Assembly: GCA_964006375.1 (NCBI GenBank)
Contig: OZ023265.1
Coordinates: forward strand, 162,838,118 to 162,902,117
Length of the DNA stretch: 64,000 bases
Source: Tillus elongatus
Lineage: Eukaryota; Arthropoda; Insecta; Coleoptera; Cleridae
Direction of reading: 5' to 3'
Positions within the stretch are counted from its first letter, which is position 1, and the number at the start of each line of letters is the position of its first letter. The notes below the pieces were generated by a model. That model was not told the origin of the DNA. It made no database searches and saw only the letters and a list, made by a program, of their open reading frames with translations. The position numbers and the translations under genes were made by a program. Shown piece by piece: positions 10,973 to 24,440 of this stretch.

Positions 10973-11957
10973 TTTTTTTTTTCATTTCAACAACACACCA
11001 CAAGGGCTTACAGCCTAAATACTATCGTACCGTGGGTGTCGACAAGGAGGAAAGTGGCAACTTGTTAATTCTGGACTTGAAAGTTTGGAGGTTCGGAGGA
11101 GAAGGAAAAACATATTTCGGCCGGGAATTCCACAACGTGGAAGTCCTCGGGACAAAAGAACGGGCATAACAAGATGTTCTATGTCTGGTGACCTGGACAG
11201 TAAAAGGGTGCATTCGCTCTGTTCCCCTGGTAGATCTGTTGGGGGCAGCAGGTGGAGGAACTATGGAGGAAAGCTCCTCTGAACAGAGCCCGTGCAGATA
11301 TCTATAAAAGAGAGAGAGGTCACCAACGGCACGTCGGTGGGTAAGGGATGGCGCCTTTGGGTGAGGGTAGGGTCACCGATGAGACGTATATCTCTCTTTA
11401 GAATGGAGTCCAGGATAGAGAGTGTAGAAGCGGCAGCGACACCCCAGATGTGGGAGCACTATTCAAGGTTTGGCCTTATTTGTGAAGTATATAAGGTATA
11501 GAGATTAGCTGGTGAAAAGTATTTGCGAGCCCGAAAGAGGAAACCTAATTTGTTAGCAGCCGCTTCTGCAATTGATGTGACATGTTGATGCCAATTGAGG
11601 TTTCGATCCACAGAAATGCCAACAAGTGAAACGGACTCATTACTTTGAATAACTTGGTTGTTCATTGTAATGGGTCTAGGGCTGGTGTATCTCTTATGAG
11701 ATAGAAAGCAAGACTGTGATTTGGTGGGGTTGAATTGTACAGGATTTCTACTTCCCAGTCTAATATTTTGTAGAGATCCATGGAGACAGAACCCTCCATG
11801 AGTCTGCGCTCCTCATCTAATTGGGCTGAAGAGACAGGCTGAGAATATTGTATATTTGAGTGGAGGGTGCTGTCGTCCGCGTAAGTGTGAACTGGGTTGG
11901 ATGTGCTTGAGAGGAGGTCATAGATGTGAAGAAGGAAGTAGGGGCTAAAGCTAATTG
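10973..11957 (-). pseudogene. jockey-like non-LTR element, 3' part (copy J2)
   Basis: Minus-strand frames carry VHTYADDSTLHSNIQYSQPV (RT motif C, YADD intact), then EGSVSMDLYKILDWE, SLVGISVDRNLNWHQHV, and the C-terminal block PRTSTLWNSRPKYVFPSPPN. The poly(T) at about 10966-10982 is its reverse-transcribed poly(A) tail. The 5' truncation lies at about 11957. Frameshifts separate the blocks. The insertion sits exactly between two adjoining blocks of an H-repeat, with at most a few bases duplicated. Confidence 0.85.
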
Positions 11958-12257
11958 AGGAAAACCCCAATTTATTTTTCTTTAAATGCCTATAACTTTT
12001 TTTGTCTTTTAATTTAGTGAGCTAAATTTTGATACGTAACTTACCTATAATGATATAAACCAGCGCACCAAATTTGGTTGCCCTTACTTTGTTATTTCCG
12101 GAGATATAATTTTTTTTCGAAAAAAAAAACACATAATTTTCCAGGAAAACCAGGACCGATTTTCCTGGCTAACGATATTGTCCAAGCCACTTGCAAAAGG
12201 AAGGTATTCACCAAGTTTAATCAAAATCGGCCCATTACTTTTTGAGTTATCGGTGTG

Positions 12258-13312
<1,055 letters not shown>

Positions 13313-13430
13313 AACTGACCCCGGATATGTGTTCTAGGGGGCCTAATTAGAGCTCATTTGAAAAATTTTTTCAAAATTCAAAAGTCGGGATCTCCTCATT
13401 GGTGAATTTTTTAAAGAAAATTCACTAATA

Positions 13431-14300
13431 GCGACAACTATTTAAACTGCTCGTTAATACAGAAAACGTTATTTCAAGAAATTACAGTAACTTTTAACCT
13501 ACAACGAATAAGACATTACAGTTGTAACTTGACAGAACATAAAATATGTTTCACTCAAATTAAAACGTTTTAGATTTTTGTAGATCACAACGCTTATTTC
13601 TAAGGAAAGCTCATTTCAAATGCAAACAATGTTAGTCTAGTAAATCAGTTTCCACTTGACAAACACACCAATCTCCGCCAATTGAACAGCATGTTTTCAT
13701 CAGAGAGTAAAAGAGTACAGAGAGGAAATAGAATGTTTCTGCCGTGCTTTATCACCAGCTGCACGTCCCGGCCACATTTCACCAGGCAAATCCTGCAAGA
13801 AGAAAGAGCTGATAGCCGATGTTGATGTGCATTCTCAGAGAGTTGATGGTGTGTTCTAAAGGTTCTAAGCCATCCACGTATTTGTGCCAGTGTCTCCTTT
13901 CTCAAATTGAATGTGTTGATAGGGAGCCGCGTGCTTGGTCGCCTAGTCGCCTGTTTAGTATACACCGCCTCCTGGCGTTACACAGATATTACGTTTGTTC
14001 ACGTCTCGTCTAAACTAGGTCGAATACAGCAGTAACGCTTGAGCGGTGTTGTCGTGTGTTCAACGAGAAAATGGGTTATGTTATTGTTGGAATTACAATA
14101 GATAGTAGATTATTGTTTTCCCAAGTTCCACTGATGTATTTAGTGAAATATAGGTTAAAACTCTACAGGCGATTGAGTCATAAAAGACACCGATGGAAAC
14201 GTATTACTGAAAAAAAAAAAGATTGTTAAACACTGGAAAGCCTATTTAAAAGAGTTTTATTACGAAGAGAAAATTAATTGGTAAGAGTATAAGTACAATT
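13431..14300. other. unrecognised sequence
   Basis: The composition is a little more balanced at 13640-14060, where frames of 106 and 64 codons occur on opposite strands. Neither resembles a family I know. Confidence 0.3.
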
Positions 14301-14321
14301 ACCCCGCAACACATTTTAAAC

Positions 14322-14365
14322 CTTCTGGCGATCGTTTTACTAACAAAGCTAGCCTTCTCATAGGA
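14322..14365 (-). ncRNA. degenerate family A hammerhead remnant
   Basis: The minus strand reads CTATGAGAAGGCTAGC, then TTTGTTAGTAAAACGATCGC, aligning with the family A motif. Both core strands are damaged (CTGATGA lost, GAAAC changed to AAAAC), so it is a relic. The flank AATTGGTAAGAG...CACATTTTAAA resembles the shared family A flank. Confidence 0.45.
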
Positions 14366-14389
14366 TCTATTCGGATCTCCGGTAGAGGG

Positions 14390-17155
14390 GTTTACAGGGG
14401 GCGCCGGCATCAAGATTTAACATATCCTTCTCGAATATATGTGGCCTAAATTCTAACCTGAACTCCGTCCACCATTTCCTCCAGGCTAATAGGCCCCAAC
14501 TCCTCTTCCTTGCCGAAACCCAAATCAGTGCCAAAACAACCACTAATCACCTTAATTTCCCGGGGTATGAGCTACTTACTTCCTTTAGATTGCATGGAGG
14601 CGTGTGCGCATACGTCCGTAGCAATCTACCCTGCACCAGACTCCACAATTTAGAAGCTGGAAGAAAAGATACTTTGGATGAAACTCTCTCTCAGGGCTGC
14701 AACTAAATTCATCGGTTGCATTTACCGGTCACCTTCTGACAACAACTTTGTCTAGCACTTCGACTACATTACTGAAAAAACCGACCATCTGATTTCTGAA
14801 TATCCTTCCTCCGAGGTCACTATTCTTGGTGACTTCAATGTTCATAATAAGGAATGGCTAGGATCTTCAAAAACCGATCCACAAGGGAGAGCAGCGGAGG
14901 CCTTTGCAGTCAGAAATTCTTTAGCCAATATGATTCAGCAACCTACTTACTTTCCTCGCATCCCAACACACACCTCAAATCCCTTGGATCTCCTTCTTAC
15001 TACAAAACCTGAATGCTATAAGACATCAGTCACCGCCCCCCTTGGTCGCACAGACCACGGCATGGTCACTGCTTCCTGCGCAATGCAACCCGAGGTCACA
15101 CAGTCATCACACCCACGTATCGTTTGGCACTACAACTCCGCGAACTGGCACGGAATGCGGGATTACTTTTCCTCATTTCCATGGGCGTCTGTCTGCTTCT
15201 CTCATCCTGACCCCTCTGATATCTCACAAAACGTCACCGAAATTATCCAAGCTGGCATGGAATTATTTATTTCACGTACACAGAAAACCTCTTCGGCCAC
15301 CCAAAAGCCATAGTTCTCTAAATCCTGTGACAAGGCCAGACTTGAAAAGGTCAAAGCTCACAAAATGCTTCTACACAATCCCAGTCACGAAAACCATCAA
15401 GCATTTAACGACGCAAGAAACCGCATAAAAAACAAAGTCCTCTCAAGCTCCAACGACAGCAAACCCTTCTGGACTCTTGCTAAATATATTGGGAATAATT
15501 TCTGCAATAGCACGTTCCCACCTCTTGTTTCACGGGATAATTGTTTCTACCGCCCTGGGCAAAGCTGAACTTTTTGCCGGCAATTCTACTCTCAACCCAC
15601 CACCAAATGTTCAACCACCAACAGTCCCCAATGTCGCGCATAAAATGACGGATATCATTTTCAAAACTAAAAAGGTACGAAAGATGCTCTCTTCTCTTAA
15701 TACCAGGAAAGCATCTAGCCTTATCCAGAGCCCAGCAATTGTTCTCAAAAAATGCTCATCAGAACTTGCTCCTGTCCTGACTCGTCTGTTTCAGACATCT
15801 TACAATAGATGCATATTCCCTAGTAGCTGGAAAACTGCTCGAGTACAACCCGTCCCCAAGAAATGATCTAAAGCGCTTCCTAGCAACTGCAGGCCTATCT
15901 CTCCTTTATGTCCTCTCTAAAGTGATGGAAAAGTATATAAATACCGAATTACTAAAATTTATTGAAAAACACAGTCTAATCTACGACAGGCAGTTTGGAT
16001 TCCGTCAGCGCAGATCAACTGCCGACCTCCTTTCCTTTGTCACCCATTCTTGGAACAAGTCTATTGGACTACACGGTGAATCCCAGATTGTCTCTCTAGA
16101 GGTATCCAAAGCATTCGACCAGGTCTGGCACGCAGCGCTGCTTAATAAACTTCCGCCCTATGGCCTACCGCCAAAACTCTGTACCTGGAGAGCAAATTTC
16201 CTCTCCAACCAGAGCATTTCTGTTGTCGTGGATGGTCATTCCTCTTAACTGTATCCAATTAATGCAGGAGTCCCTCAAGGTTAGCCCCTACTTTGTTTCT
16301 TCTCCACATCAATGATCTCCTCTCTAGGATCGCAGACTCATGGAGGGTTCTGTCTCTGTGGATCTCCAAAAAAATATTAGACTGGGGAAATAGAACTATT
16401 GTACAATTCATCCCCATCAAATCTCAGTCTTGCTTTCTATCTCATAACAGATACATCAACGCTAGACCCATCACAATGAACAACCAAGTTATTCAAAGTA
16501 ATGAGTCCTTTTCACTTGTTGGCATTTCCGTGGATCGAAATCTCAATTGGCACCAGCATGTCACATCAATTTCAGAAGCGACTGCTAAGACATTAGGTTT
16601 CCTCTTCCGGGCTCGTAAATACTTTTCACCAGCTAATCTCTATACCTTATATACTTCACACATAAGGCCAAACCTCGAATACTGCTCCCACATCTGGGGT
16701 GCCGCTGTCGCTTCTACACTCGCTATCCTGGACTCCATTCAGAAGAGAGCTATACGTCTCATCGGTGATCCTACCCTCACCCAATCCCTTGCCCACCGAC
16801 TTGCCGTTGGTGACCTCTCTCTCTTTTATAGATATCTGCACAAGCACTGCTCAGAATAGCTTTCTTCCATAGTTCCTCCACCTGCTGCCCCCAACAGATC
16901 TACCAGGGGAACAGAGCGATTGCACCCTTTTATTGTCCAGGTCACCAGACATATAACATCTTGTTATGCCCGCTCTTTTGTCCCGAGGACTTGCAAGTTG
17001 TGGAATTCCTTGCCGGCACATGTTTTTCCTTCCCCTCCGAACCTCCAAACCTTCAAGTCCTGAATTAACAAGTTGCCTTTTTCCCCCTTGTCGGCACCCA
17101 CGGTACAATAGTAATTAGGCTGTAAGCCCTCGTGGTGTGTTGTTGAAATATAAAA
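14390..17155 (+). pseudogene. jockey-like non-LTR element, longest copy (J3)
   Basis: Blocks in order: endonuclease start FNISFSNICGLNSNLNSV and ETQIS at about 14415-14535; GDFNVHNKEWLG at about 14830; DHGMVTAS (DH catalytic pair) at about 15055; RT fingers NCRPIS near 15880; FGFRQRRSTADLL at about 15990; motif A as LEVSKAFDQVWH (16100-16135), where E replaces the usual catalytic D; GVPQG; then C-terminal blocks to PRTCKLWNSLPAHVFPSPPN and a short A-rich 3' end near 17150. An internal deletion at about 16330 joins LLSRI directly to the region after YADD, so the catalytic motif C is gone. Several stops and shifts are also present. Copies J1 and J2 are shorter relatives. No ORF1 was found. Confidence 0.85.
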
Positions 17156-17159
17156 AAAG

Positions 17160-17690
17160 TCATCACGAAAAGTCAAACACAGTCAGATATCAAAAAAAAA
17201 CTTTGAGTTTTGTTCTAATTTTTTCCTGATAATAATGATTTATGAATGTGATAGTCTACTCCAAACAATCAGGTTTTGGTCTTAATTCACGTAGATAAAG
17301 TGTGCATAATTTGTTATGGCACAGTCACAAACATTTGGTACACTCCTGTGGAAATACGTGTAAAATATGATGATTGCAGACATTTGCAACGGCGCTAGAG
17401 CATGATTTCACATGCATTTTAAAGTGGCGATAGCAAACAGACCCACTGAATGTCACACACACACAGAAATCGGAGAAGTTACGATTATGACCTAGACAAA
17501 TTAATTACCTGCACAAAATACTAACTTTGGTCCTGCTGAAACCATATAGTATGGTGTACTGATACGTGGTGGTGTGAAAACTGACATAAACATGAGGTTA
17601 TTATTTTATAAATCGTAACAAATTGATAAAATCAAAACACCAAATAAAAGAAAATAAGCATTATAAGTATCTAGGCGTATAAATAATAAA
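17160..17690. other. unrecognised sequence
   Basis: I see no gene or repeat, apart from a short AC-rich run near 17455. Confidence 0.3.
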
Positions 17691-17695
17691 AGCCG

Positions 17696-17735
17696 AGACG
17701 CAGCAAGTGCGTTATAGTAGCGAATTTTCAAAAGA
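17696..17735 (+). repeat. H-repeat head fragment
   Basis: GACGCAGCAAGTGCGTTATA followed by GTAGCGAATTTTC matches the first 40 bases of the H-repeat. The following sequence does not match, so this is a truncated end. Confidence 0.6.
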
Positions 17736-18132
17736 TTTGTAACACATAATGCAACTTAATTTATCTCCTAAGCATATCATTGGACCTATTTAATCTTATA
17801 AATGTTAGATTTAAGTACTGGATTTTATAAACCTTTAACTCCAAGCATCTAAATTTTTTTCTATCAATTCAATATAAAAAGTCACTCATATCGTGTGACA
17901 TTCGTGGTGGGTTAGAAACCTGAAAACGACAACATCTTTGTTCATTCTATTTAATTTTCTACTGCACAGTAATGTATATTTCGAATGACAATGAATCAAT
18001 CAATGATATCAATCGCGGCATTTCTCAAAGTGCAAAATTTTATTGCAGAAAAATCTGGATTTTAATTACCCAACAAAACTCAATTTTGGCACATTGTGTC
18101 TGTAGGTTAATGGGAATATATGAAAAAAATCT

Positions 18133-19560
18133 CTGGACGCAGCAAGGGCCTTATGGTAGTGAATTTTCAAAAAAATGTTTTAATAGGAAATATTTTTTTT
18201 TAAAGAAAGCTTTCATCAAATTTGGTTACCAGTATAACCTATATAGGAGCAACAATGTACCATATTTCATCAAAATAACTTTATTGTTTGACAATATACA
18301 AAAATCTTCCGAAAATAGACCTAAAATGTGCCCAAAAACTGGTTTCCTGGCCAACGAACCTTAGGTAAATAGTAAATTAAGCTATCGAAAGAAACATTTT
18401 ATGAAAAATCGCTACCATAACGCAGTTGCTGAGTCCCGAATTTATTTTCTTACAAACATGCATTATCTTTCGATGGAAAATGCAACAATTATAATACTAT
18501 TAGGCGTGTTCGATTGGGAAAAAAAAATTGCATCAGCAGCGACTTATGGGCCACCTGTAATTGTAAAAATAATTTTATAAGATGCAGCTCCAGACATCGT
18601 ATAATTAACAAATTTTTATCATATCTTGTATAATAATGGATATTTTGAGCTTTACCCTAGAAATGCGTCACCCTGTATACATGAAAACAGATAAACACTG
18701 AAACTAACCCGGATATGGGTTCTATGGAGTCTACTTCGCGGTCATTAAATAAATCTTTTCAAAAGTCACTAAAAGTGTATCCAACTCTATGAGTAAAATT
18801 GTGATGGCCAAAAATAAATATGATTGTAAGAAGAATAGCATGTCTAGATTTGTATTACAAATGTCAGAAAACAAAATACTTATTTACATGTCACTTTGAA
18901 AGTAGATCTGACATTTATCAAAATAATTTGTCAGTTGAATATGACATTTAGTGTTGCCGTGGACTATCATTATGCACTATTGTATTACGCCTTATAAGAA
19001 TCTTGTTGTTTTTTGGAGTACGAAAGCTTATTTTACTGTAAAAACATTTTTCCATCCCTTAACCTGAAATGGTTTTCGTTTCATTTGACGTTGTTTCATT
19101 ATAGCGTCACAGTAGGTTTTAGAATCTAGAAATTATTCTATTTTGTGTGAGTTTTTTCGTTGCATACCTAGAACAAATTGTATTTTCCTTTAATTATAAA
19201 TGATAATTTTAAGTTAATTCCTATATTTTCTGTGCCCAATGTGTTGAACGGATGCGAAACGGGAGAAGGAAATTTCATTTAAAGTTAAAATGACGAAGAG
19301 AACTTTATTCCAGGCACTAGCGTTGTTTCCATTGTTTTAATATTAATAACATTTATAGGTAAATTATCAGATTAGCGTATTGTTCGTTTTTTGAAAAAAT
19401 AAATTCAGAAACATGCTTAGAGGAAACCCTTTATGCATTAACCATCGGACAAATGCTGTGATCTCAACTCACAATACCGTTAAGAGACCTAAAGTCAATT
19501 TGGGATTATGTGCAAGGTAAACATGCTACAACGGAGCTAGAAATGCAAACTGTAAAAAAC
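18133..19560 (+). repeat. H-repeat variant in a duplicated block (copy 1)
   Basis: It begins CTGGACGCAGC and has the 330-bp head unit, the TTATGGGCCACC block and a CCCGGATATGGGTTCTATGG tail-like block. It then continues for about 780 bp of AT-rich sequence ending TGCAAACTGTAAA. The whole block is repeated in the same order at 31266-32690. It is therefore either a composite repeat or part of a segmental duplication. In this copy a 2.8-kb pair of H-repeats follows directly at 19561; in the other copy it is absent. Confidence 0.75.
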
Positions 19561-20656
19561 TCTGGACGCAGCAAGTGCGTTATGGTAGTGAATTTTCATA
19601 AAAATGTTTCTAATAGCAAATATGTTTTTTTAAGAAAGCAGGCACCAAATTTGGTTACCAGTATAATTTATATATTAGAAACAATGTACCATATTTCATC
19701 AAAATAACTTTATTGTTTGAAAATGTACAAAAATTTCCGAAAGTAAACTTATATTTTTCCCGAAAAAACTGGTTTTCTGGTCAACCTTATAGGTTAATAG
19801 CAAATTGATTCACAATTTGAAGCATTTAATGAAAATTCGCTACCATAACGCACTTGCTGCGTCCCGAATTTCTTTTCTTACAAAGATGTATTATATTTCG
19901 ATGGAAAATACAAAAATGCAATAACATAGGGCGTGTTCGATTAAAAAAATTCACTAAAAAAAAAAGAAAATTTGATTCACCAACGACTTATGGGCCACCC
20001 TGTAATTGTGGAAATATTTTTTAAGATGTAGCTTAAGACACCCTACAATTAATGTATACAACTTTTTTTCGTAATTTGAATAATAACGGAAATATTGCGC
20101 TTTAATGATTTTTTAAGACAATTCGACAAAAATGATATACCATTAAACGATAAACTCTATAGCCAACACTACTGCTAAAGTATCAGAGAAAGGGTCTATT
20201 TGAAATTAATTTTCTGGGAATATTTTAGTAAAATGAAGGACAATGACGATTGAAACTAAGAGCTCAGGCTTCGTAAAACATTATTCTTGAGACATTTTCC
20301 TTCCATAGATCATATTAATTTCAGGTTCGTTGCCTAAATATTAACAATTTTGACGTTTAAGATCGCGACTTTGACGTTTTGAGGAAAACCCAAATTTATT
20401 TTTCTTTAAATGCCTATAACTTTTTTGTCCTTTAACCGACAGCGCAGTAAGGTAGCTTACATATAACGATATAAACCCGTGTACCAAATTTCGTTGTCCT
20501 TACTTACACAAAATTTTCCGGGAAAACCTCGGCGGATTTTCCTGGATAACGAACTTATCCAAGCAACTCGCGAAAGGAAGGTACTCACCAAATTTTATCA
20601 AAATCGGTCCATTATTTTTTTAGTTATAGGTGTGACACATAAATATATAAACATAC

Positions 20657-20748
<92 letters not shown>

Positions 20749-20885
20749 ATATAAAGTCTGAAACCGACCTCGGATTTGGGTTCCAGGGGTCCTAAATAGC
20801 GCTCATTTGAAGAAATTTTTTCAAAATTCAAAAGTCGAGATCTCCTCATTAGTGAATTTTTTTTAAGAAACTTAACTAAAAACAT
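19561..20885 (+). repeat. H-repeat, near complete
   Basis: The order is: head CTGGACGCAGC (19562); complement of the head at about 19835-19865; the ACTTATGGGCCACCC block; ATTGACGTTT blocks; TTCCGGGAAAACCTCGG; the pre-microsatellite block TTATAGGTGTGACAC; CATA repeats; (TA)n (20668-20744); tail GGATTTGGGTTCC and a weakened terminal hairpin at about 20850-20878. Length is about 1.3 kb. There is no coding domain. The sub-terminal GTAGTGAATTTTC near the head is complementary to the terminal GAAAATTCACTA seen in other copies. Confidence 0.8.
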
Positions 20886-20950
20886 ACAGGCGAATTGAGA
20901 ACCTCGTCCTTGTTTGAAGTCGGTTAAAAAAAAGCAAATAAAAGGTATTT

Positions 20951-21022
20951 GGGCTTGTCCGGGATTTGAACCTGGGAGCTCCCGCACTCTAAGCGGAAAT
21001 CATACCTCTGGACCAACGAGTC
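20951..21022 (-). pseudogene. tRNA-Pro-like pseudogene
   Basis: The minus strand has GACTCGTTGGTCCAGAGG (acceptor side, box A), an anticodon arm CCGC-TTAGAGT-GCGG, and GGTTCAAATCC (box B). It follows tRNA-Pro from end to end (72 nt). Where tRNA-Pro has AGG, the anticodon triplet reads AGA. There are mismatches in the acceptor stem (two) and T stem (one). It lies between two H-repeats inside a 2.8-kb block that is missing from the paralogous locus at 32.69 kb, so it probably came with the mobile DNA. It could also be a SINE head. Confidence 0.75.
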
Positions 21023-21114
21023 AGTTGTTGGAGCTTTGTTTTAATGTCATATTCCAGCGGGCGTTGTAATTATTTTAGTCATAATTAATGTTTAATCATT
21101 TATTTATATAAAAA

Positions 21115-22155
21115 AACTCGTTTTTTGGTCAACTTTATAGGTTAATAGCAAATTGAGCTATTCAAATATTAAGCATTTGATCAAAATTCGCTACCATAAC
21201 GCACTTACTGCGTCCAGAATTTTTGTTCCTACAAACATGCATTATATTTCGATGGAAAATGCAAAAATGCAATAACATAATAACAGATATATTGAGCTGT
21301 ATTGATTTTTTTTACGAAAATTCTACAAAAATTATATACTATATACGATAAACTATATAGCTAAGGCTACTGCCAAGCATCAGAGAAAGGGTCTATTTGA
21401 AATGAATTTTCTGGAAACATTTTATCAAAATGAAGGACAATGACGGTTGACACTAAGACTCCAGGGTTTGTAAAACATTCTTCTTGAGACATTTTATTTC
21501 CATAGCCCGTATTAGTTCTTTTCCTAAATGTTGCCAATTTTGACGTTTAAATCGCAACTTTGATGTTTTGTGAAAAACCTCAATTTATTTTTGTTTAAAT
21601 GCCTATAACTTTTTTGTTCTTTCACCTACAGAGCTAAATTTTGGTATGTAACTTGCCTAAATAAATTTTGGTTGCCCTTACTTTGTTAATTTTGGAGATA
21701 TAAATTTTTTTCGAAAGAAAACACTAAATTTTCCGGGAAAACCTCATCGGATTTTCCTGGCTAACGAACTTATCCAAGCCACTTGCAAAAGGAAGGGACT
21801 CACCAATTTTGACGTCTAAAATCGCGATTTTGACGTTTTGAGAACCCAAATTTATTTTTCTTTAAATGTCTGTAACTTTTTTGTCCCTTAACCTACGGAG
21901 CTAAATTTTGGTAGGTAACTTGCCTCTAGTTATATGAAATATACGCGTATGAAATTTGGTTGCCATTACTTTGTTAATTTTGGAGATATAAATTTTTTTC
22001 GATTTTTTTCAAAAGAAAACACAAAATTTTCCGGGAAAACCTCGGCGGATTTTCCTGGCTAACGAACTTATCCAAGCCACTTGCGAAAGGAAGGTATGTG
22101 CCAAATTTTATCAAAATCGGTTCATTATTTTTTAAGTTATAGGTGTGACACATAA

Positions 22156-22237
<82 letters not shown>

Positions 22238-22372
22238 ATATAAAGTCTGAAACTGACCTCGGATTTGGGTTCCGGGGGTCCTAAATAGCGCTCATTTGAA
22301 GAAATTTTTTCAAAATTCGAAAGTCAGGATCTCCTCATTAGTGAATTTTTTTTAAGAAAATTCACTAAAAAC
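21115..22372 (+). repeat. H-repeat with internal duplication
   Basis: The 5' part of the head unit is missing; it starts at TTTTTTGGTCAACTTTATAG. A block of about 270 bp (from ATTTTGACGT to ACTCACC) is duplicated in tandem at about 21540-21805 and 21806-22100. (TA)n is at 22156-22233. The tail ends with the full hairpin: TTAGTGAATTTT, a short loop, AAAATTCACTAA (22348-22377). The same internal duplication occurs in the minus copy at 51775-52960, which defines a subfamily. Confidence 0.8.
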
Positions 22373-22373
22373 T

Positions 22374-23186
<813 letters not shown>

Positions 23187-23499
23187 AACGTGACTCAAAA
23201 CCGGACAACGGTGTAATGAAACAAACCAGAGGTCTCTAGGTGCCGTAGAAGCTTCCGCAAACCATGTTGTACATGACAATACTTGTACTGCTCGACTATA
23301 GCAGGGTCTTTGACACGGTGAACCATGAAATCCTTATATCCTTTTTAAAATGTACAGGACTGGGTAACAGACAATCTGCAGGGATTTTTTTCTTATCCCG
23401 TCTGACAGACATTCCACAAAGATGATTTTTAATATTTTTTTATGTCACATATTACAAAGATAACTGTGCAAAAAAATATTTGAATATGCGAATTTCATA

Positions 23500-24440
23500 A
23501 TTGATTTGAAACACCACTGTTTTGGCGCCTTGATTTGTGACGTCATCGGACAGTACAAATGTAAACAATGAACTTGCTTCTCTGTGTTTACATCCTGTGT
23601 TGTAAGTTATTGATTGAATCTTAGCTTCTGCTCGTAATTTTATTTGATAATATTGAAACTATTTTATATTGTTCCAAAAGTGGATGAAATTAGGAAGCAT
23701 TGGTGCAAACTTATAAAGCGGGATGAAAGTAAAAATCCACAGTTATCTAAGAAAACCAACTTATATTGTTGTGAAGACCATTTTAATGTAAGTACCTCCT
23801 CACCTCACCTCATTTTCACAAAGAATATTAGTGACATAAATTTAAATTTTTTATCATGCGTTATTAAGTTAGGTTGTAATTTCCATGTGGTCAACGTAGA
23901 CGAGTATTAACTTTATATATTACACTTAGTATTAGCAGCCGGCAAAAATCATTGTTATTAATTAACGAAATTATTGGGTTTGCTTCTATTATTCACCTGT
24001 AATTAATTCAGACAACATTTTTCAATCAAAAACATATGGTAGATTTGACGTTATGTTGTTGTCATATTGACTTCATTCAAAGCATAATATATTACAAATG
24101 ACATGAATAAATACATGATATACTTGGCTAAATATGTGTTCAACTAGCATTGACTTATTTACACATACCTTCCAGCTTTTACTCATTTTATTTCAGCACT
24201 TATGAAGTCTGGATTTTGACCAAAGTATGATGTCACCATAGATGAATCAATTATTGGCAAATTATCTGTTTGCGCCCGTTGAAAACCTTGGTCTCTCATT
24301 TTATTACGCACACTTTACATTGTTCAACCAAAATAACATAAAAACCTGATATTTATTTACTGTCCAACTACGTCACGACCAATAGCAGAACGTTCGCGGT
24401 CATATCATAATAATTCGAAATTCTTTGATGTTGAAAGTCC
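23500..24440. mobile_element. candidate insertion with inverted flanks and THAP exon
   Basis: Sequence near 23485-23555 (GAATTTC, then GTGACGTCATCGGACAGTA) is repeated in inverse orientation near 24357-24422 (complement reads GAATTTC, then GTGACGTAGTTGGACAGTA). This imperfect inverted repeat of about 70 bp brackets the THAP exon and sits inside the split reverse transcriptase. A small DNA transposon, or derivative, of the THAP-containing kind would explain it. The exact ends and target duplication are not clear. Confidence 0.45.
23655..23790 (+). pseudogene. THAP-domain exon fragment
   Basis: The frame reads IVPKVDEIRKHWCKLIKRDE, then LSKKTNLYCCEDHF. This is the second half of a THAP zinc finger, including the conserved W of the DEIRKHW region and the last C-x2-H ligands. 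It ends AAT|GTAAGT, a canonical splice donor, at about 23788. The first CxxC pair is not visible upstream. THAP domains are DNA-binding modules of P-element-like transposases and some host proteins. It is probably an isolated transposon exon; no catalytic domain follows. Confidence 0.65.

Noticed and set aside
20951..21022. Functional tRNA-Ser(AGA)
   Set aside because: The body is tRNA-Pro-like, lacks the long variable arm of tRNA-Ser and has mismatches in acceptor and T stems.
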